Assembly: GCA_017450005.1 (NCBI GenBank)
Contig: JAFSYM010000035.1
Span: 1-55,423 of the forward strand
DNA length: 55,423 nt
Origin: Clostridia bacterium
GTDB lineage: Bacteria; Bacillota; Clostridia; Oscillospirales; Acutalibacteraceae
Reading direction: 5' to 3'
Part shown: piece after piece, positions 42,769-50,909 of the stretch
How positions within the stretch are numbered: position 1 is the first letter of the stretch
How the letters are laid out: the number at the start of each line of letters is the position of its first letter
Program-made: the position numbers and the translations under genes
Notes under the pieces: generated by a model
Database searches by the model: none
The model's input: only the letters and a program-made list of their open reading frames with translations
Told to the model about the DNA's origin: nothing

Positions 42769-43170
42769 ATGCAATCCCTGACAGTAGCGGCAGCCGTCGA
42801 TAATCTGGATCGGGTCAATGCATTTGTAGACGCTTTTCTGGAGGAACGCGACTGTCCGATGAAAACGCAGATGCAGATCGATCTTTGCGTAGAGGAGATC
42901 TTTGTCAACATTGCGCACTATGCCTACCCCGACAAGGACGGCGAGGCGGAAATCCGCCTCTCGGAAACGGACGGCATCGTCGAGCTGACGTTCATCGACA
43001 GCGGCATTCCCTATGACCCTCTGAAAAAGGAAGACCCTGACATCACCCTCTCCTCACAGGAGCGGCAGATCGGCGGCCTGGGAATTTATCTGGTGAAAAA
43101 GAATATGGATACGGTCGCTTATCGCTACGAAGATAACCGGAACATGCTGACCATGACGAAAGCGATCTGA
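42769..43170 (+). CDS. RsbW-like anti-sigma serine kinase (HATPase)
   Basis: A 133-residue GHKL ATPase of the RsbW/SpoIIAB type. The N-box is in DLCVEEIFVNIAHYAYP (E-x3-N near residue 44), the G1 box in FIDSGIPYDPL (D-x-G near 80), and the G2 box in QIGGLGIYLVKKNMD (near 105). It would phosphorylate the STAS serine and bind a target. AAAGGAGGT lies nine bases before the ATG at 42769; an upstream ATG at 42736 has no site. No sigma factor is encoded in the window, so its target may be elsewhere or may be the fused kinase. Confidence 0.9.
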   Translation: MQSLTVAAAVDNLDRVNAFVDAFLEERDCPMKTQMQIDLCVEEIFVNIAHYAYPDKDGEAEIRLSETDGIVELTFIDSGIPYDPLKKEDPDITLSSQERQIGGLGIYLVKKNMDTVAYRYEDNRNMLTMTKAI

Positions 43171-43232
43171 CTGCAGAGACGGTTTGATTACGAATTACAG
43201 GAGGCGGCAAAATAGAAGAGATCAACGGCAAA

Positions 43233-43529
43233 GTGTTCACACTCAACGGCAAGCAGTATGACGCGCAGGAGCTGGTCGGCATGGAAGTGATTTTCCCCAT
43301 GTCCAGATCCGATTTTGACGACGCGGAAGGCATCACGGTGGCTGTTCTGGCAAGCGCAGCAGCAAAGGAAGCTGCCGCGCGCGGCGACGACAAGGGCATG
43401 TTTGAAGTCGTTCTGGTATCGGACGCCCTTGCGGAAATCGGTTTGCAGAAAGGCGCGGTTCTCCCGGCGGAAATGCGTGGCACAGCAGCCCCGGTCGTGC
43501 CGTGGGGCTTTGCCAAAAAGTACAGATAA
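43233..43529 (+). CDS. Small conserved-looking protein after the RsbW-like gene
   Basis: The reading frame from GTG at 43233 gives 98 residues (VFTLNGKQYDAQELVGMEVIF...). No known family is recognised. No good ribosome site precedes that GTG. However, AGGAGG at 43199-43204 stands exactly where a start at 43212 would be expected, and the codon there is ATA; the frame from it reads as a natural N-terminus (x-EEINGKVFTLNG). So the true gene may be 43212-43529 with an ATA start or an ATG-to-ATA change. It is the last gene in the partner-switching run, about 60 bases after the ATPase. Confidence 0.6.
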   Translation: MFTLNGKQYDAQELVGMEVIFPMSRSDFDDAEGITVAVLASAAAKEAAARGDDKGMFEVVLVSDALAEIGLQKGAVLPAEMRGTAAPVVPWGFAKKYR

Positions 43530-43559
43530 TACGCTGCCGACGCAGCCAAAGCAAACAAA

Positions 43560-43606
43560 AACGTCCCCTGCTCCGCTTAACTTCGCGCGGAACGGGGTCG
43601 TTTTTT
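43560..43606 (+). terminator. Intrinsic terminator of the partner-switching operon
   Basis: Arms AACGTCCCC (43560-43568) and GGGGTCGTT (43594-43602) pair with one T-T mismatch. An inner TCCG/CGGA stem continues it, and a run of six T follows. Confidence 0.85.
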
Positions 43607-43758
43607 ATGTTCTTCAAGGATTTGCGGGTTGCGCATCCCTGCGCAGCGCGTCCGTCCTTACGGCGCAATACATGTTAATTGACCATCGTTGAGGCGGATT
43701 ATCCGTCCGTTCGGGAATATGCCGTTCCCGGCGGTGCATGCGCAACAGAATGATTTGT

Positions 43759-43789
43759 CATTGCGAGGAACCTTCGCGACGAAGCAATG
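43759..43789. repeat. Short palindromic intergenic repeat
   Basis: The sequence CATTGCGAGGAACCTTCGCG continues to ACGAAGCAATG. Ends CATTGC/GCAATG pair, and an inner part folds. It matches a repeat I recall from many Firmicutes genomes (CATTGCTTCGTCGC...CTCGCAATG). It lies in the 470-bp stretch 43530-44002, which otherwise holds a terminator and a promoter but no gene. Confidence 0.7.
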
Positions 43790-43954
43790 GCGCCGGACTG
43801 TTTTTGCCTGTTGGTTTCATGTTTTACCTGTGATTGGTTTTTGTTTTCGCGGGACTTTGTCCCCGTCGGGGGTCTCCGCCCGCCCCTGTGAACGGTAACA
43901 GATCGGCATATTGCAGATGCGTCTGGCCGGAATGGAAAAACCGTCCCCGCACAG

Positions 43955-43983
43955 TTGCAGGATCGTGTTTGGTATGGTATAAT
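43955..43983 (+). promoter_or_regulatory. Predicted promoter of the secreted LCAT-like gene
   Basis: -35 TTGCAG (43955-43960), a 17-bp spacer ending in TGG (extended -10), and -10 TATAAT (43978-43983). GGAGG and the ATG at 44003 follow. Confidence 0.85.
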
Positions 43984-44002
43984 CGAATCGGAGGTGCGCG
44001 TC

Positions 44003-45523
44003 ATGAAAAAAGCGTTGTGTATACTTTTGAGCATTGTGCTGACAGCCGCCTGCGTCCTGCCTGCCGCGGCGGCGGACGGCGCGTGCGACTGCGGCAAAGC
44101 GCCGATCATCCATGTATACGGGATCGGCAATACGGTTTACGACGGCGAAAAATCGGTCTTCCCGCCGCAGGGCGGAACAATCGCCGCGACGGTCTTCACC
44201 GCCCTGCCCCTGCTGCCCGCGTTTTTGCGCGGTTCGCTGAACATCCGCCAGCAGGAACGCGCGCTGCGCGCGGCTGCCCGGATTTTTTCTCCCATCGCTT
44301 TCGATAAAAACGGCGACCCCGCCACACCTGCCGCCGCGCGTTTCACCTATCCGGAATCGGTTGCGCACGAGGACGGCGAGCCGATCTACTTTGATTACGA
44401 CTGGCGTCTGGACCCCTTCGTTGTGGCGGCGCAGCTGCACGACTTCATCCGTTTCGTGGAAGCGCAGACCGGTCACGACGGCGTATACATTGTGGCCGAA
44501 TCCATGGGCGCCATGATCCTGACGACGTATCTTTCCGTCTACGGAACGGCGGATATCAAGGGCGCGGTATGGATGAACGGCGCATACAAGGGTGTGGCGT
44601 CCTGCAGCGAGTCGTTCTCGAACCAGAACTCATTCCAGGCCGACAGCCTTTATACATATCTGATCCAGCAGACAGGCATATTCGGCAGCAGCCCGCTGCT
44701 TTGCGATCTGTTCACCGGACTGTATGCGTCAGGGCTGCTGGAATCGGTGCTGCGGCCTGTGGAAAAGGCAGCGCGGCAGCTTGCGGACAACGGTGCGCTC
44801 ACGCGCTTCATGCAGCAGTATCTCGGCCGCATTCCGGGCTTCTGGGGGCTGGTGAGCGCGGAGGATTACCCCGCTGCGCGCAATTTCGTGTTTCCCACAG
44901 CCGAATCGCAGCAGGAATACGCCGTGCTGCTGACAAGGCTCGACCGGTTCTATAACGAAGTCTCGTCAAGGGTTGACGAAATCATGACCGACGCGAAAGA
45001 AGCGACCGGCAAAATCGGCGTGATCTGCGGTTACGGAGAGGTCATCACGCCCGTCACAAAGGACAATGCCCGTCAGAGCGACAGCATCATCCTGACCGAG
45101 GATGAATCGAACGGCGCGACCTGTGCGCCGCTGGGCAGCACTTTGGGCAACGACTACGTGCAGGCGGTCGACGACGGACACAGCCACATCTCGGCGGACC
45201 GCGTGATCGACGCTTCCACAGCGCTCTTCCCCGATCACACCTGGTTCGTGAAATACGCGCACCATCAGGTGCTCTACGGCTCATACGCGCTGGAGCTGGT
45301 ACACAACATCTTTTATTCCGACGGCTTCGACGTGTTCTCCGACCCCGCGTTCCCGCAGTTCATGGTGCGCGACGTCCGCACGGACACGGTCTCGCCGCTC
45401 ACAAGCGACAACGGCGGACAGAAGACGGTCGAGCCCGGCTTTGCGGCCAGACTGTTCACGCCCGTTTTCAAGGCGGTGCGCGTGATTCTGGATCTGAACG
45501 CTAAGCTGTTCGCCGCCGGATAA
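44003..45523 (+). CDS. Secreted LCAT-like alpha/beta hydrolase
   Basis: A 506-residue exported protein: signal peptide about 1-24 (ending AAA), then a lecithin:cholesterol-acyltransferase-like hydrolase. The opening PIIHVYGIGNTVYD (about 34-47) is the first strand with an oxyanion-type Gly turn. YFDYDWRLDPFVVAAQLHDF (about 129-148) precedes the nucleophile elbow VYIVAESMGAMIL (Ser167, in A-E-S-M-G). A candidate His is in WFVKYAHHQVLYGS near the C-terminus. It would act on lipid or acyl-ester substrates outside the cell. It is a distant paralogue of 8601-9965, with the same S-M-G elbow. Its own promoter precedes it; a GH-A-like gene follows in the same direction. Confidence 0.78.
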   Translation: MKKALCILLSIVLTAACVLPAAAADGACDCGKAPIIHVYGIGNTVYDGEKSVFPPQGGTIAATVFTALPLLPAFLRGSLNIRQQERALRAAARIFSPIAFDKNGDPATPAAARFTYPESVAHEDGEPIYFDYDWRLDPFVVAAQLHDFIRFVEAQTGHDGVYIVAESMGAMILTTYLSVYGTADIKGAVWMNGAYKGVASCSESFSNQNSFQADSLYTYLIQQTGIFGSSPLLCDLFTGLYASGLLESVLRPVEKAARQLADNGALTRFMQQYLGRIPGFWGLVSAEDYPAARNFVFPTAESQQEYAVLLTRLDRFYNEVSSRVDEIMTDAKEATGKIGVICGYGEVITPVTKDNARQSDSIILTEDESNGATCAPLGSTLGNDYVQAVDDGHSHISADRVIDASTALFPDHTWFVKYAHHQVLYGSYALELVHNIFYSDGFDVFSDPAFPQFMVRDVRTDTVSPLTSDNGGQKTVEPGFAARLFTPVFKAVRVILDLNAKLFAAG

Positions 45524-45579
45524 GCAAACGGGTTCGCGCAAATACACTGTGTTTTCGCAGGAGAGAAAGGACGGTATTC

Positions 45580-46818
45580 ATGCATTCCGGATTCATTAAG
45601 GCTTTGCAGAGCTTTCTGCTCATCTTTTCCATGCTCTTTTCCCGGATCGGCGTCCTGATCGAGTATCCGGCAGTCAAGGCCGTTGAAGCACTGCACGAAA
45701 AAACAGGCGGCTACGTCTTCGGCATTACCGAACCGTTCGATACCTTTGACGGCGATTACGACCGGCTGCATATGCTCGGCACAGATTGGATCCGCTCGGA
45801 GATCCCCTACCCGTTCACCGCGTCCGGCCAGCTTTCAGACGGCTATCTTGCGTTCAAACAAAGCTGCGCATCTTTCGCAGCCCGCGGCATCAAAGTTCTT
45901 GGCATCACGCCCGTCCCGCGGTACTTTTTCGCCTTCGGCGGATTTGACCCTGTTGCGCCGGAGAATTATCAGAAAACCAAGGACGTTGCCGTATTTCTCT
46001 GCAACGATCTGCGGGACGTCATCGGCGGTCTGCAGGTTGCCAATGAATTGAACCTGACGGAAACTTTCGGCTACCCGCTGGGCTCGGAGGAGGACTGCGT
46101 GCTGTTCACCGGCCTGCAGTTGGAGGCGCTGTACGACATCAAGGGAGATCTCATCGTCGGCTACAACACCTCCTCTACGGGCGAGCGCTTTCACAAGCTG
46201 ATGGCACCGTACTACAAGTACTGCGACTACGTCGGCACGGATATGTACTATTCCGGCATCGCGCTCGACTACACGTCGCGCATCCGCAAAATCCATCGCA
46301 TCACCAAGCTGCCGGTTCTGCTGCTGGAAGTCGGCTACAAAGGCGCAGGCGCACCCAAAACGGACGCGGAACGTCTGGCGATCCTGCAGTCCTACGGCTA
46401 TGATTCGGAAGCGTCCGCCAGAGCGGACATCGAAAACTTTGCGGCAAAACTGCCGGCGAATTTCCAAATGCATCTCCGCATGGGCTCGGAGGACCCGGCG
46501 GATTGGGGCGATCTCCTATTTGACACGCACCGCGGTCACTTTTACCGCGAGATTTCCGGCAAGCTCTATAAAAAATGCGCGCACACGCCGGACGGTCAGG
46601 CGGCATATTTCCGCGATCTTCTGCCCAAACTGCTGCGGCTCAAATGCCTTGCGGGCATAATGGTTTTCCGCTATAAGGACGCCAGGGAGTGCTGGTTCTG
46701 CGGCTTTCCCGACTGTCCGCATGAGACGAGCTTCGGGCTGGTCGATGCAAACGGCTGCGAAAAGCCGGCCTATTATGCCGTGCAGGAAGTCGTCGCCGCA
46801 TACCGCAGCGCAGCATAA
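45580..46818 (+). CDS. Exported TIM-barrel glycosidase-like protein (clan GH-A-like)
   Basis: A 412-residue protein with an N-terminal hydrophobic signal or anchor (about 6-25). It looks like a clan GH-A barrel: GLQVANELNLT near residue 154 supplies a strand-4 N-E pair (acid/base), and LLLEVGYKGAG near 250 supplies a strand-7 Glu (nucleophile). Early strands include RSEIPYPF and GIKVLGITPVPRYF. GH113- or GH5/GH39-type enzymes share this plan, but I cannot name the family. The substrate is unknown. GGAGAGAAAGG precedes the ATG. It follows the LCAT-like gene by 56 bases and precedes a small DUF3592-like gene, and it probably shares their operon. Confidence 0.7.
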   Translation: MHSGFIKALQSFLLIFSMLFSRIGVLIEYPAVKAVEALHEKTGGYVFGITEPFDTFDGDYDRLHMLGTDWIRSEIPYPFTASGQLSDGYLAFKQSCASFAARGIKVLGITPVPRYFFAFGGFDPVAPENYQKTKDVAVFLCNDLRDVIGGLQVANELNLTETFGYPLGSEEDCVLFTGLQLEALYDIKGDLIVGYNTSSTGERFHKLMAPYYKYCDYVGTDMYYSGIALDYTSRIRKIHRITKLPVLLLEVGYKGAGAPKTDAERLAILQSYGYDSEASARADIENFAAKLPANFQMHLRMGSEDPADWGDLLFDTHRGHFYREISGKLYKKCAHTPDGQAAYFRDLLPKLLRLKCLAGIMVFRYKDARECWFCGFPDCPHETSFGLVDANGCEKPAYYAVQEVVAAYRSAA

Positions 46819-46867
46819 TCCACGATACACAACCGCATTATTTTTTCAGGAAAAGAGGAACCACACT

Positions 46868-47182
46868 ATGAGCCCATTTGCAATTGTCGTGCTCGCCTTC
46901 GTCGCAGCAGCCGCTGTTTTTGTCGCATGGCGAACCATGAACATCAAAAAGAACGGGATCGAAACGCAGGCGACCGTCACCCGCATCGAAGAAGACGTGC
47001 AGGCGGATTCGGACGGCGCATCGGTCTCTTACAATTATTATGTCCGGTACACAACTGCCGACGGACAGCAGCAGGAAGCGCTGATCACAAATCCGGGATT
47101 CAAAAAACTTGAACGCGGAGAGCAGATCACGATCAAATATCTGCCGCAGAAACCGAATGCGGCGGTGTGGATCAAAAAGTAA
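46868..47182 (+). CDS. DUF3592-like membrane-anchored protein
   Basis: A 104-residue protein with one N-terminal membrane segment (about 4-23) and a small beta-rich domain outside: ETQATVTRIEEDV, YNYYVRYTTADG, LITNPGFKKLERGEQITIKY and YLPQKP. This is the DUF3592 pattern, in which a strand-rich domain follows one or two membrane spans. Its function is unknown. The ATG follows a weak AAGAGGA site. A terminator separates it from the sialidase-like gene. Confidence 0.75.
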   Translation: MSPFAIVVLAFVAAAAVFVAWRTMNIKKNGIETQATVTRIEEDVQADSDGASVSYNYYVRYTTADGQQQEALITNPGFKKLERGEQITIKYLPQKPNAAVWIKK

Positions 47183-47193
47183 ACACGAAAAAA

Positions 47194-47248
47194 AGCACGA
47201 CCGCGCACGGATGCTGTGATACCGTCGCGGCGTGCTGTCTGTGTTTTT
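47194..47248 (+). terminator. Terminator before the sialidase-like gene
   Basis: Arms AGCACGACCGCG (47194-47205) and CGCGGCGTGCT (47226-47236) pair with one bulge. Flanking AAACAC/GTGTTT extends the stem, and five T follow. Confidence 0.75.
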
Positions 47249-47270
47249 CATTTGAAAGCGAGGTTCGGCT

Positions 47271-48368
47271 ATGAAAATCCGGCGGATCGGTCCGGCAAAA
47301 ATCATCATGCAAAACTCCGGCAGTCACCACAACTACTTCGGCTGGCCGACTGTCGCAAAACTGCAGAACGGAAAGATTGCCGTCGTCGCGTCGGGCTTTC
47401 GGCGCAGGCACGTCTGCCCATTCGGGAAAGCCGTCATTGCCTACAGCGAAGACGGCGGAGAGAGCTATACGCCGCCTGCGCCGGTCATTGATACCGTATT
47501 GGACGACCGGGACGGCGGCATTCTCGCGTTCGGAGAAAGCGGCGTGATCGTGACGTCCTTCAACAACACGACCGCGTTTCAGCGCGGCAATGACGAATCG
47601 GACGCCTACGACCTTGCCTATCTGGACTCTGTTGACCCGCGGGAAGAAGCGGCCGCCCTCAGCGCGACCTTCCGGATCAGCCATGATTGCGGCGTGACGT
47701 TCGGCCCGATCCGCAAAAGTCCCATTTCCTCCCCTCACGGTCCGCTGGCGCTGCCGGACGGCACTCTGCTGTGGGTCGGATACAGGTTCAGTCCGAACGA
47801 TACGCCGCAGCCGGACGCGTGCATCGAGGCGCACAAAATCTATCCGGACGGGACGATGGAATACGTCGGCAGGATCGAGAACGTCACCATCGACGGAAAA
47901 CAGCCGCTGTCCTGCGAACCGCATGCCGTTCTGCTCGACGACGGGATGATTCTTGCGCATATCCGCGTGGAGCAGGACTGTCCGCATATCTTCACGATTT
48001 ATCAGTCCGAATCCCGCGACGGCGGAAAAACCTGGTCGAAGCCCGTCGCTTTGCTGCCGCTGACAGGCGGCGCGCCGCCGCATATTCTGAAGCACGCCTC
48101 CGGGATGCTGATCTGCACATACGGCTACAGACAGCCGCCGTACGGGATCAAAGCGATGTTCAGCCGCGACAATGGCAAAACGTGGGACTCCGGGCACGAC
48201 ATTTACGTAAATAATGTAAGCGACGATCTCGGTTATCCGTCCTCTGTCGAATTGGAAGACGGCAGCATTCTGACCGTTTTTTACGCGCATCCGCACGAGT
48301 GCGAACCGGCTGTGATTCTACAGCAGAAATGGACGTTCACGGATGCACCGACGCCGGAGAACGCATAG
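47271..48368 (+). CDS. BNR-repeat sialidase-like protein
   Basis: A 365-residue six-bladed beta-propeller of the sialidase superfamily. Asp-box repeats (S-x-D-x-G-x-T/S-W/F) are visible as SEDGGESY (59-66), SHDCGVTF near 140, SRDGGKTW near 245 and SRDNGKTW near 295. No signal peptide is present, so the enzyme may act inside the cell or not be a classical exo-sialidase. The catalytic Arg triad cannot be confirmed by eye; Arg residues occur in GFRRRH and other loops. Related BNR proteins in gut bacteria act on sialic acid-like or other acidic sugars. A GCGAGG site precedes the ATG. It is co-directional with the next gene (19-bp gap). Confidence 0.75.
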   Translation: MKIRRIGPAKIIMQNSGSHHNYFGWPTVAKLQNGKIAVVASGFRRRHVCPFGKAVIAYSEDGGESYTPPAPVIDTVLDDRDGGILAFGESGVIVTSFNNTTAFQRGNDESDAYDLAYLDSVDPREEAAALSATFRISHDCGVTFGPIRKSPISSPHGPLALPDGTLLWVGYRFSPNDTPQPDACIEAHKIYPDGTMEYVGRIENVTIDGKQPLSCEPHAVLLDDGMILAHIRVEQDCPHIFTIYQSESRDGGKTWSKPVALLPLTGGAPPHILKHASGMLICTYGYRQPPYGIKAMFSRDNGKTWDSGHDIYVNNVSDDLGYPSSVELEDGSILTVFYAHPHECEPAVILQQKWTFTDAPTPENA

Positions 48369-48387
48369 CAACGGAGGATATACAGGC

Positions 48388-49908
48388 GTGAAAAATATTG
48401 CAAACATCATCAACTTTGCCCGCGGGTGCGAACCGCGCGCCGAGGACGACAGCTATTTATATCCCACCCTCAAGGCGGAGCTGGATCTGTGCAGGCAGTA
48501 CGGCTTTCGCTCCACGGTACTGCTGCAGTACGACGCGCTCGTCAAGGCGGAATATCCGGCGCTGGTCAAATCCGGGTACGATGTGGAGGTCGGCCTGTGG
48601 CTCGAAGTGGTGCAGCCGCTGGTCGAGGACGCCGGGATGGTCTGGCACGGACGCTTCCCGTGGGACTGGGATATCCGCGTCAATTTTCTGTCCGCCTACG
48701 AGCCGGCCGAACGCGATAAACTGATCGACAAAGCTTTCCGGACGTTCAAAGAGACTTTCGGGTACTATCCGAAGGTCGCCGGCTGCTGGAGCATCGACGC
48801 CTACTCCCTTGCCTATATCGAAAAGCGCTACGGTCTGTCGGCGTTCTGCATCTGCAAGGATCAGTACGGCACGGACGGCATCACCGTGTGGGGCGGCTAT
48901 TACACCGGCGGCTATTACCCCGGCAGGAACAACGCGATCATGCCCGCCCGGACAAAGGAAAACCAGATCGGCATTCCGCTGTTCCGGATGCTCGGGCCGG
49001 ACATCATCGACCAGTACGATCTCGGCCTCGGATCGCCCCTGGAAAATCAGAGCGTCTGCTCGCTTGAACCGGTGTACAAGGACGGCGGCGGCAATCCGGA
49101 ATGGGTGGATCGGTTTCTGCGCGATACCTACGGCGCCGGCGCCCTTTCCCACGCCTATGCGCAGTTCGGGCAGGAGAATTCCTTCGACTGGAAGAATATA
49201 GAAGCGGGCTTGTCCATGCAGCTGCGAAAGCTGCAGCCGCTTGTGAACGCGGGCAAAGTGACGCTGCAAACACTGGGCGAAAGCGGCGAATGGTTCAAAA
49301 GCGCCTATGCCCTCACCCCGCCCAACAGCGCCGTTGCCGACGACATGCAGCGCACTGCCCGCAAAACGCTGTGGTACTATTCGCGGTATTACCGCGTGAA
49401 CATTCTGTTTGAAAACAACCGCGCTTGGATTCGTGATTTGCAGTTGTATACGGATGATTACGCCGAACCATATCTGCATAAAAAGAACACCGACACCCGC
49501 TGCGGCACCTTTGCCCTTCCGGTGATGGACGGCTTCCGGTTTTCCGAAGGAAGCGTTCGCGCGGGGATCTATCCGCACGCGGGAGACAGTCCGCGCTTCT
49601 CTGTTGCGCAGGCGGCGAAGAATGCCATGCGCGCTTTGTGGGGCAGCGTCACGTTTACCGCCGACGAGCGCGCCCTCACCGTGCAGTGTCCGGATCGCAG
49701 GTTTTATCTTTCGATGCGTTACGCACAGGTTCCCACGCTGCCCTATGACAATGTGGAACATACCGTACTGCGCTGCACGTTCCGGGATTTTACGGATCAG
49801 GCTTTCTCCTACACGCTGCGCCTTTCCGCCGGGTTCTTTGAAAAAGCCGCAGACGGCATCCGCATATACCCGGACGAGAGCGGAAAGATCACGTTTTGCT
49901 TTGCATAA
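48388..49908 (+). CDS. Uncharacterised barrel-like protein
   Basis: A 506-residue cytoplasmic protein that I do not recognise. The first 280 residues look like an alpha/beta barrel: KAELDLCRQYGFRSTVLLQY, SGYDVEVGLWLEVVQPLVED, KAFRTFKETFGYYPKVAGCW and a YGLSAFCICKDQYG turn. A polysaccharide-deacetylase-like or GH57-like barrel is possible. The C-terminal 130 residues are beta-rich and might bind carbohydrate. The start is read as GTG at 48388 since GGAGG lies 11 bases upstream; an ATG at 48343 lies inside the previous gene. It is 19 bases behind the sialidase-like gene, so both probably act on one sugar. Confidence 0.7.
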   Translation: MKNIANIINFARGCEPRAEDDSYLYPTLKAELDLCRQYGFRSTVLLQYDALVKAEYPALVKSGYDVEVGLWLEVVQPLVEDAGMVWHGRFPWDWDIRVNFLSAYEPAERDKLIDKAFRTFKETFGYYPKVAGCWSIDAYSLAYIEKRYGLSAFCICKDQYGTDGITVWGGYYTGGYYPGRNNAIMPARTKENQIGIPLFRMLGPDIIDQYDLGLGSPLENQSVCSLEPVYKDGGGNPEWVDRFLRDTYGAGALSHAYAQFGQENSFDWKNIEAGLSMQLRKLQPLVNAGKVTLQTLGESGEWFKSAYALTPPNSAVADDMQRTARKTLWYYSRYYRVNILFENNRAWIRDLQLYTDDYAEPYLHKKNTDTRCGTFALPVMDGFRFSEGSVRAGIYPHAGDSPRFSVAQAAKNAMRALWGSVTFTADERALTVQCPDRRFYLSMRYAQVPTLPYDNVEHTVLRCTFRDFTDQAFSYTLRLSAGFFEKAADGIRIYPDESGKITFCFA

Positions 49909-49940
49909 ACCGCCGGTCACATCGTTTTGCTTATAGAAAA

Positions 49941-49970
49941 ACCGCGCCGCAGAATCGACTGCGGCGCGGT
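49941..49970. terminator. Perfect 11-bp hairpin terminator
   Basis: Arms ACCGCGCCGCA (49941-49951) and TGCGGCGCGGT (49960-49970) with an 8-base loop. It lies between convergent genes and may serve both. Confidence 0.82.
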
Positions 49971-49992
49971 ATCTGTTTGCCGAATGGAATGC

Positions 49993-50451
49993 TTAGCCCT
50001 TGATGGCGTTGAAGATAGTCTTGAAAAGGTTGATGATCTCTTTGAATTCGACGCCGGCAAAGAGTGCCTTGACGATGCTGACGATACTGCTCAGCAGATC
50101 GCCCCACTTGACGCCCTTGATCGCGTCAACCAGCTTGCCGCCGTAATACTTGAGATAGCCCAGCGTGCTGTAGTCGCCGTTGTGTTTGCAGGTGGCAACG
50201 TGCACGTCGTACGCTGCCTTCGTCGCGAACTGCTCGCCGCAGCCGCCGTCCTTATAATCGTCGCCGGTGAAGGGGCAGACAATGTAGTGGCCGTCGGTGT
50301 GGTTGTAGAGCGTCATGTGCTCTGTGTAAGCCGCTTCGGTGGTGAACTTCTCACCACAGTAGGGGCAGGAGGACTCCCATGCGGAAGCCATCACAGAGAA
50401 CGAAGAGAGAATGAAAAATACTGCGAAGAATACGGATAAGAACTTTTTCAT
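49993..50451 (-). CDS. Small exported protein with two C2H2-like zinc-finger motifs
   Basis: A 152-residue protein of unknown family. A signal peptide covers about 1-24 (MKKFLSVFFAVFFILSS..., ending SAWA-like). Two C2H2-like units follow: C29-P-Y-C32 ... H45 ... H51 (CPYCGEKFTTEAAYTEH), and C59 ... C71 ... H84 ... H90 (CGEQFATKAAYDVH with CKH). The C-terminal third is hydrophobic-amphipathic: GDLLSSIVSIVKALFAG and FKEIINLFKTIFNAIKG. An exported zinc finger is unusual, since C2H2 modules normally bind nucleic acid inside cells. It has a near-perfect promoter, so it is probably well expressed. It shares its tail pattern with 36110 and 33101. Confidence 0.8.
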   Translation of the reverse strand: MKKFLSVFFAVFFILSSFSVMASAWESSCPYCGEKFTTEAAYTEHMTLYNHTDGHYIVCPFTGDDYKDGGCGEQFATKAAYDVHVATCKHNGDYSTLGYLKYYGGKLVDAIKGVKWGDLLSSIVSIVKALFAGVEFKEIINLFKTIFNAIKG

Positions 50452-50499
50452 TTTGTAACCTCTTTTTCAAAGAATTTGCAGCTTTAACTGCTTGTCAAA

Positions 50500-50528
50500 A
50501 TTTTATCATTTATTTCCGTCCGTGTCAA
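50500..50528 (-). promoter_or_regulatory. Predicted strong promoter of the exported zinc-finger gene
   Basis: Minus strand: consensus -35 TTGACA (50523-50528), a 17-bp spacer ending in TGA (extended -10), and -10 TAAAAT (50500-50505). The roughly 45-base leader carries a small hairpin near 50477-50492. Confidence 0.85.
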
Positions 50529-50687
50529 TAGCTTTGTTCAAAAACTGTTAAAACCAGGTTCATTCCTGCTTTTCCGCATCTTTCATCTGCGCGGCAGTGC
50601 CGGCGGTTTCGTTCTGCACAGTTGCAGATTCGGAGCCGGTGTGGAATAATTGAAAATTATAATCAAGAATTTACGGAGTTGGTTTTT

Positions 50688-50909
50688 ATGAAGAAAAGAA
50701 TCGGGCTTCTGGCGCTGCTTCTCTGTGTTCTTCTTGCCGGATGCGGCGCAGGCGACACACAGGCGGCAAAGGACAGCATACAGGCGCTGTACGGCGAGAA
50801 CCGGTTGATTGAGGGCGAATATGACGCCTCTCTCGCTGCCGTGTGCAGCAACGGCGTTTTTGTCTGCTCATCACGAATGTCCGTGCAGCGTCAAGATATT
50901 AGATTGTAG
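50688..50909 (+). pseudogene. Truncated lipoprotein gene
   Basis: The frame encodes 73 residues: a lipoprotein signal with lipobox LLAGC (Cys19), then GAGDTQAAKDSIQALYGENR and a short continuation. The stop lies inside a repeat tract (AGATTGTAGATAATAGATTG). A normal lipoprotein would be longer, so the gene looks cut off by the repeat at its 3' side. A CGGAG site precedes the ATG, and a possible promoter TTGCAG-17-AATAAT lies at about 50620-50650. No matching downstream fragment is seen. Confidence 0.55.

Noticed and set aside
40612..42918. A 768-codon minus-strand open frame
   Set aside because: It is antisense to the phosphatase and the STAS-kinase genes, has no ribosome site, and its composition is that of a shadow frame.
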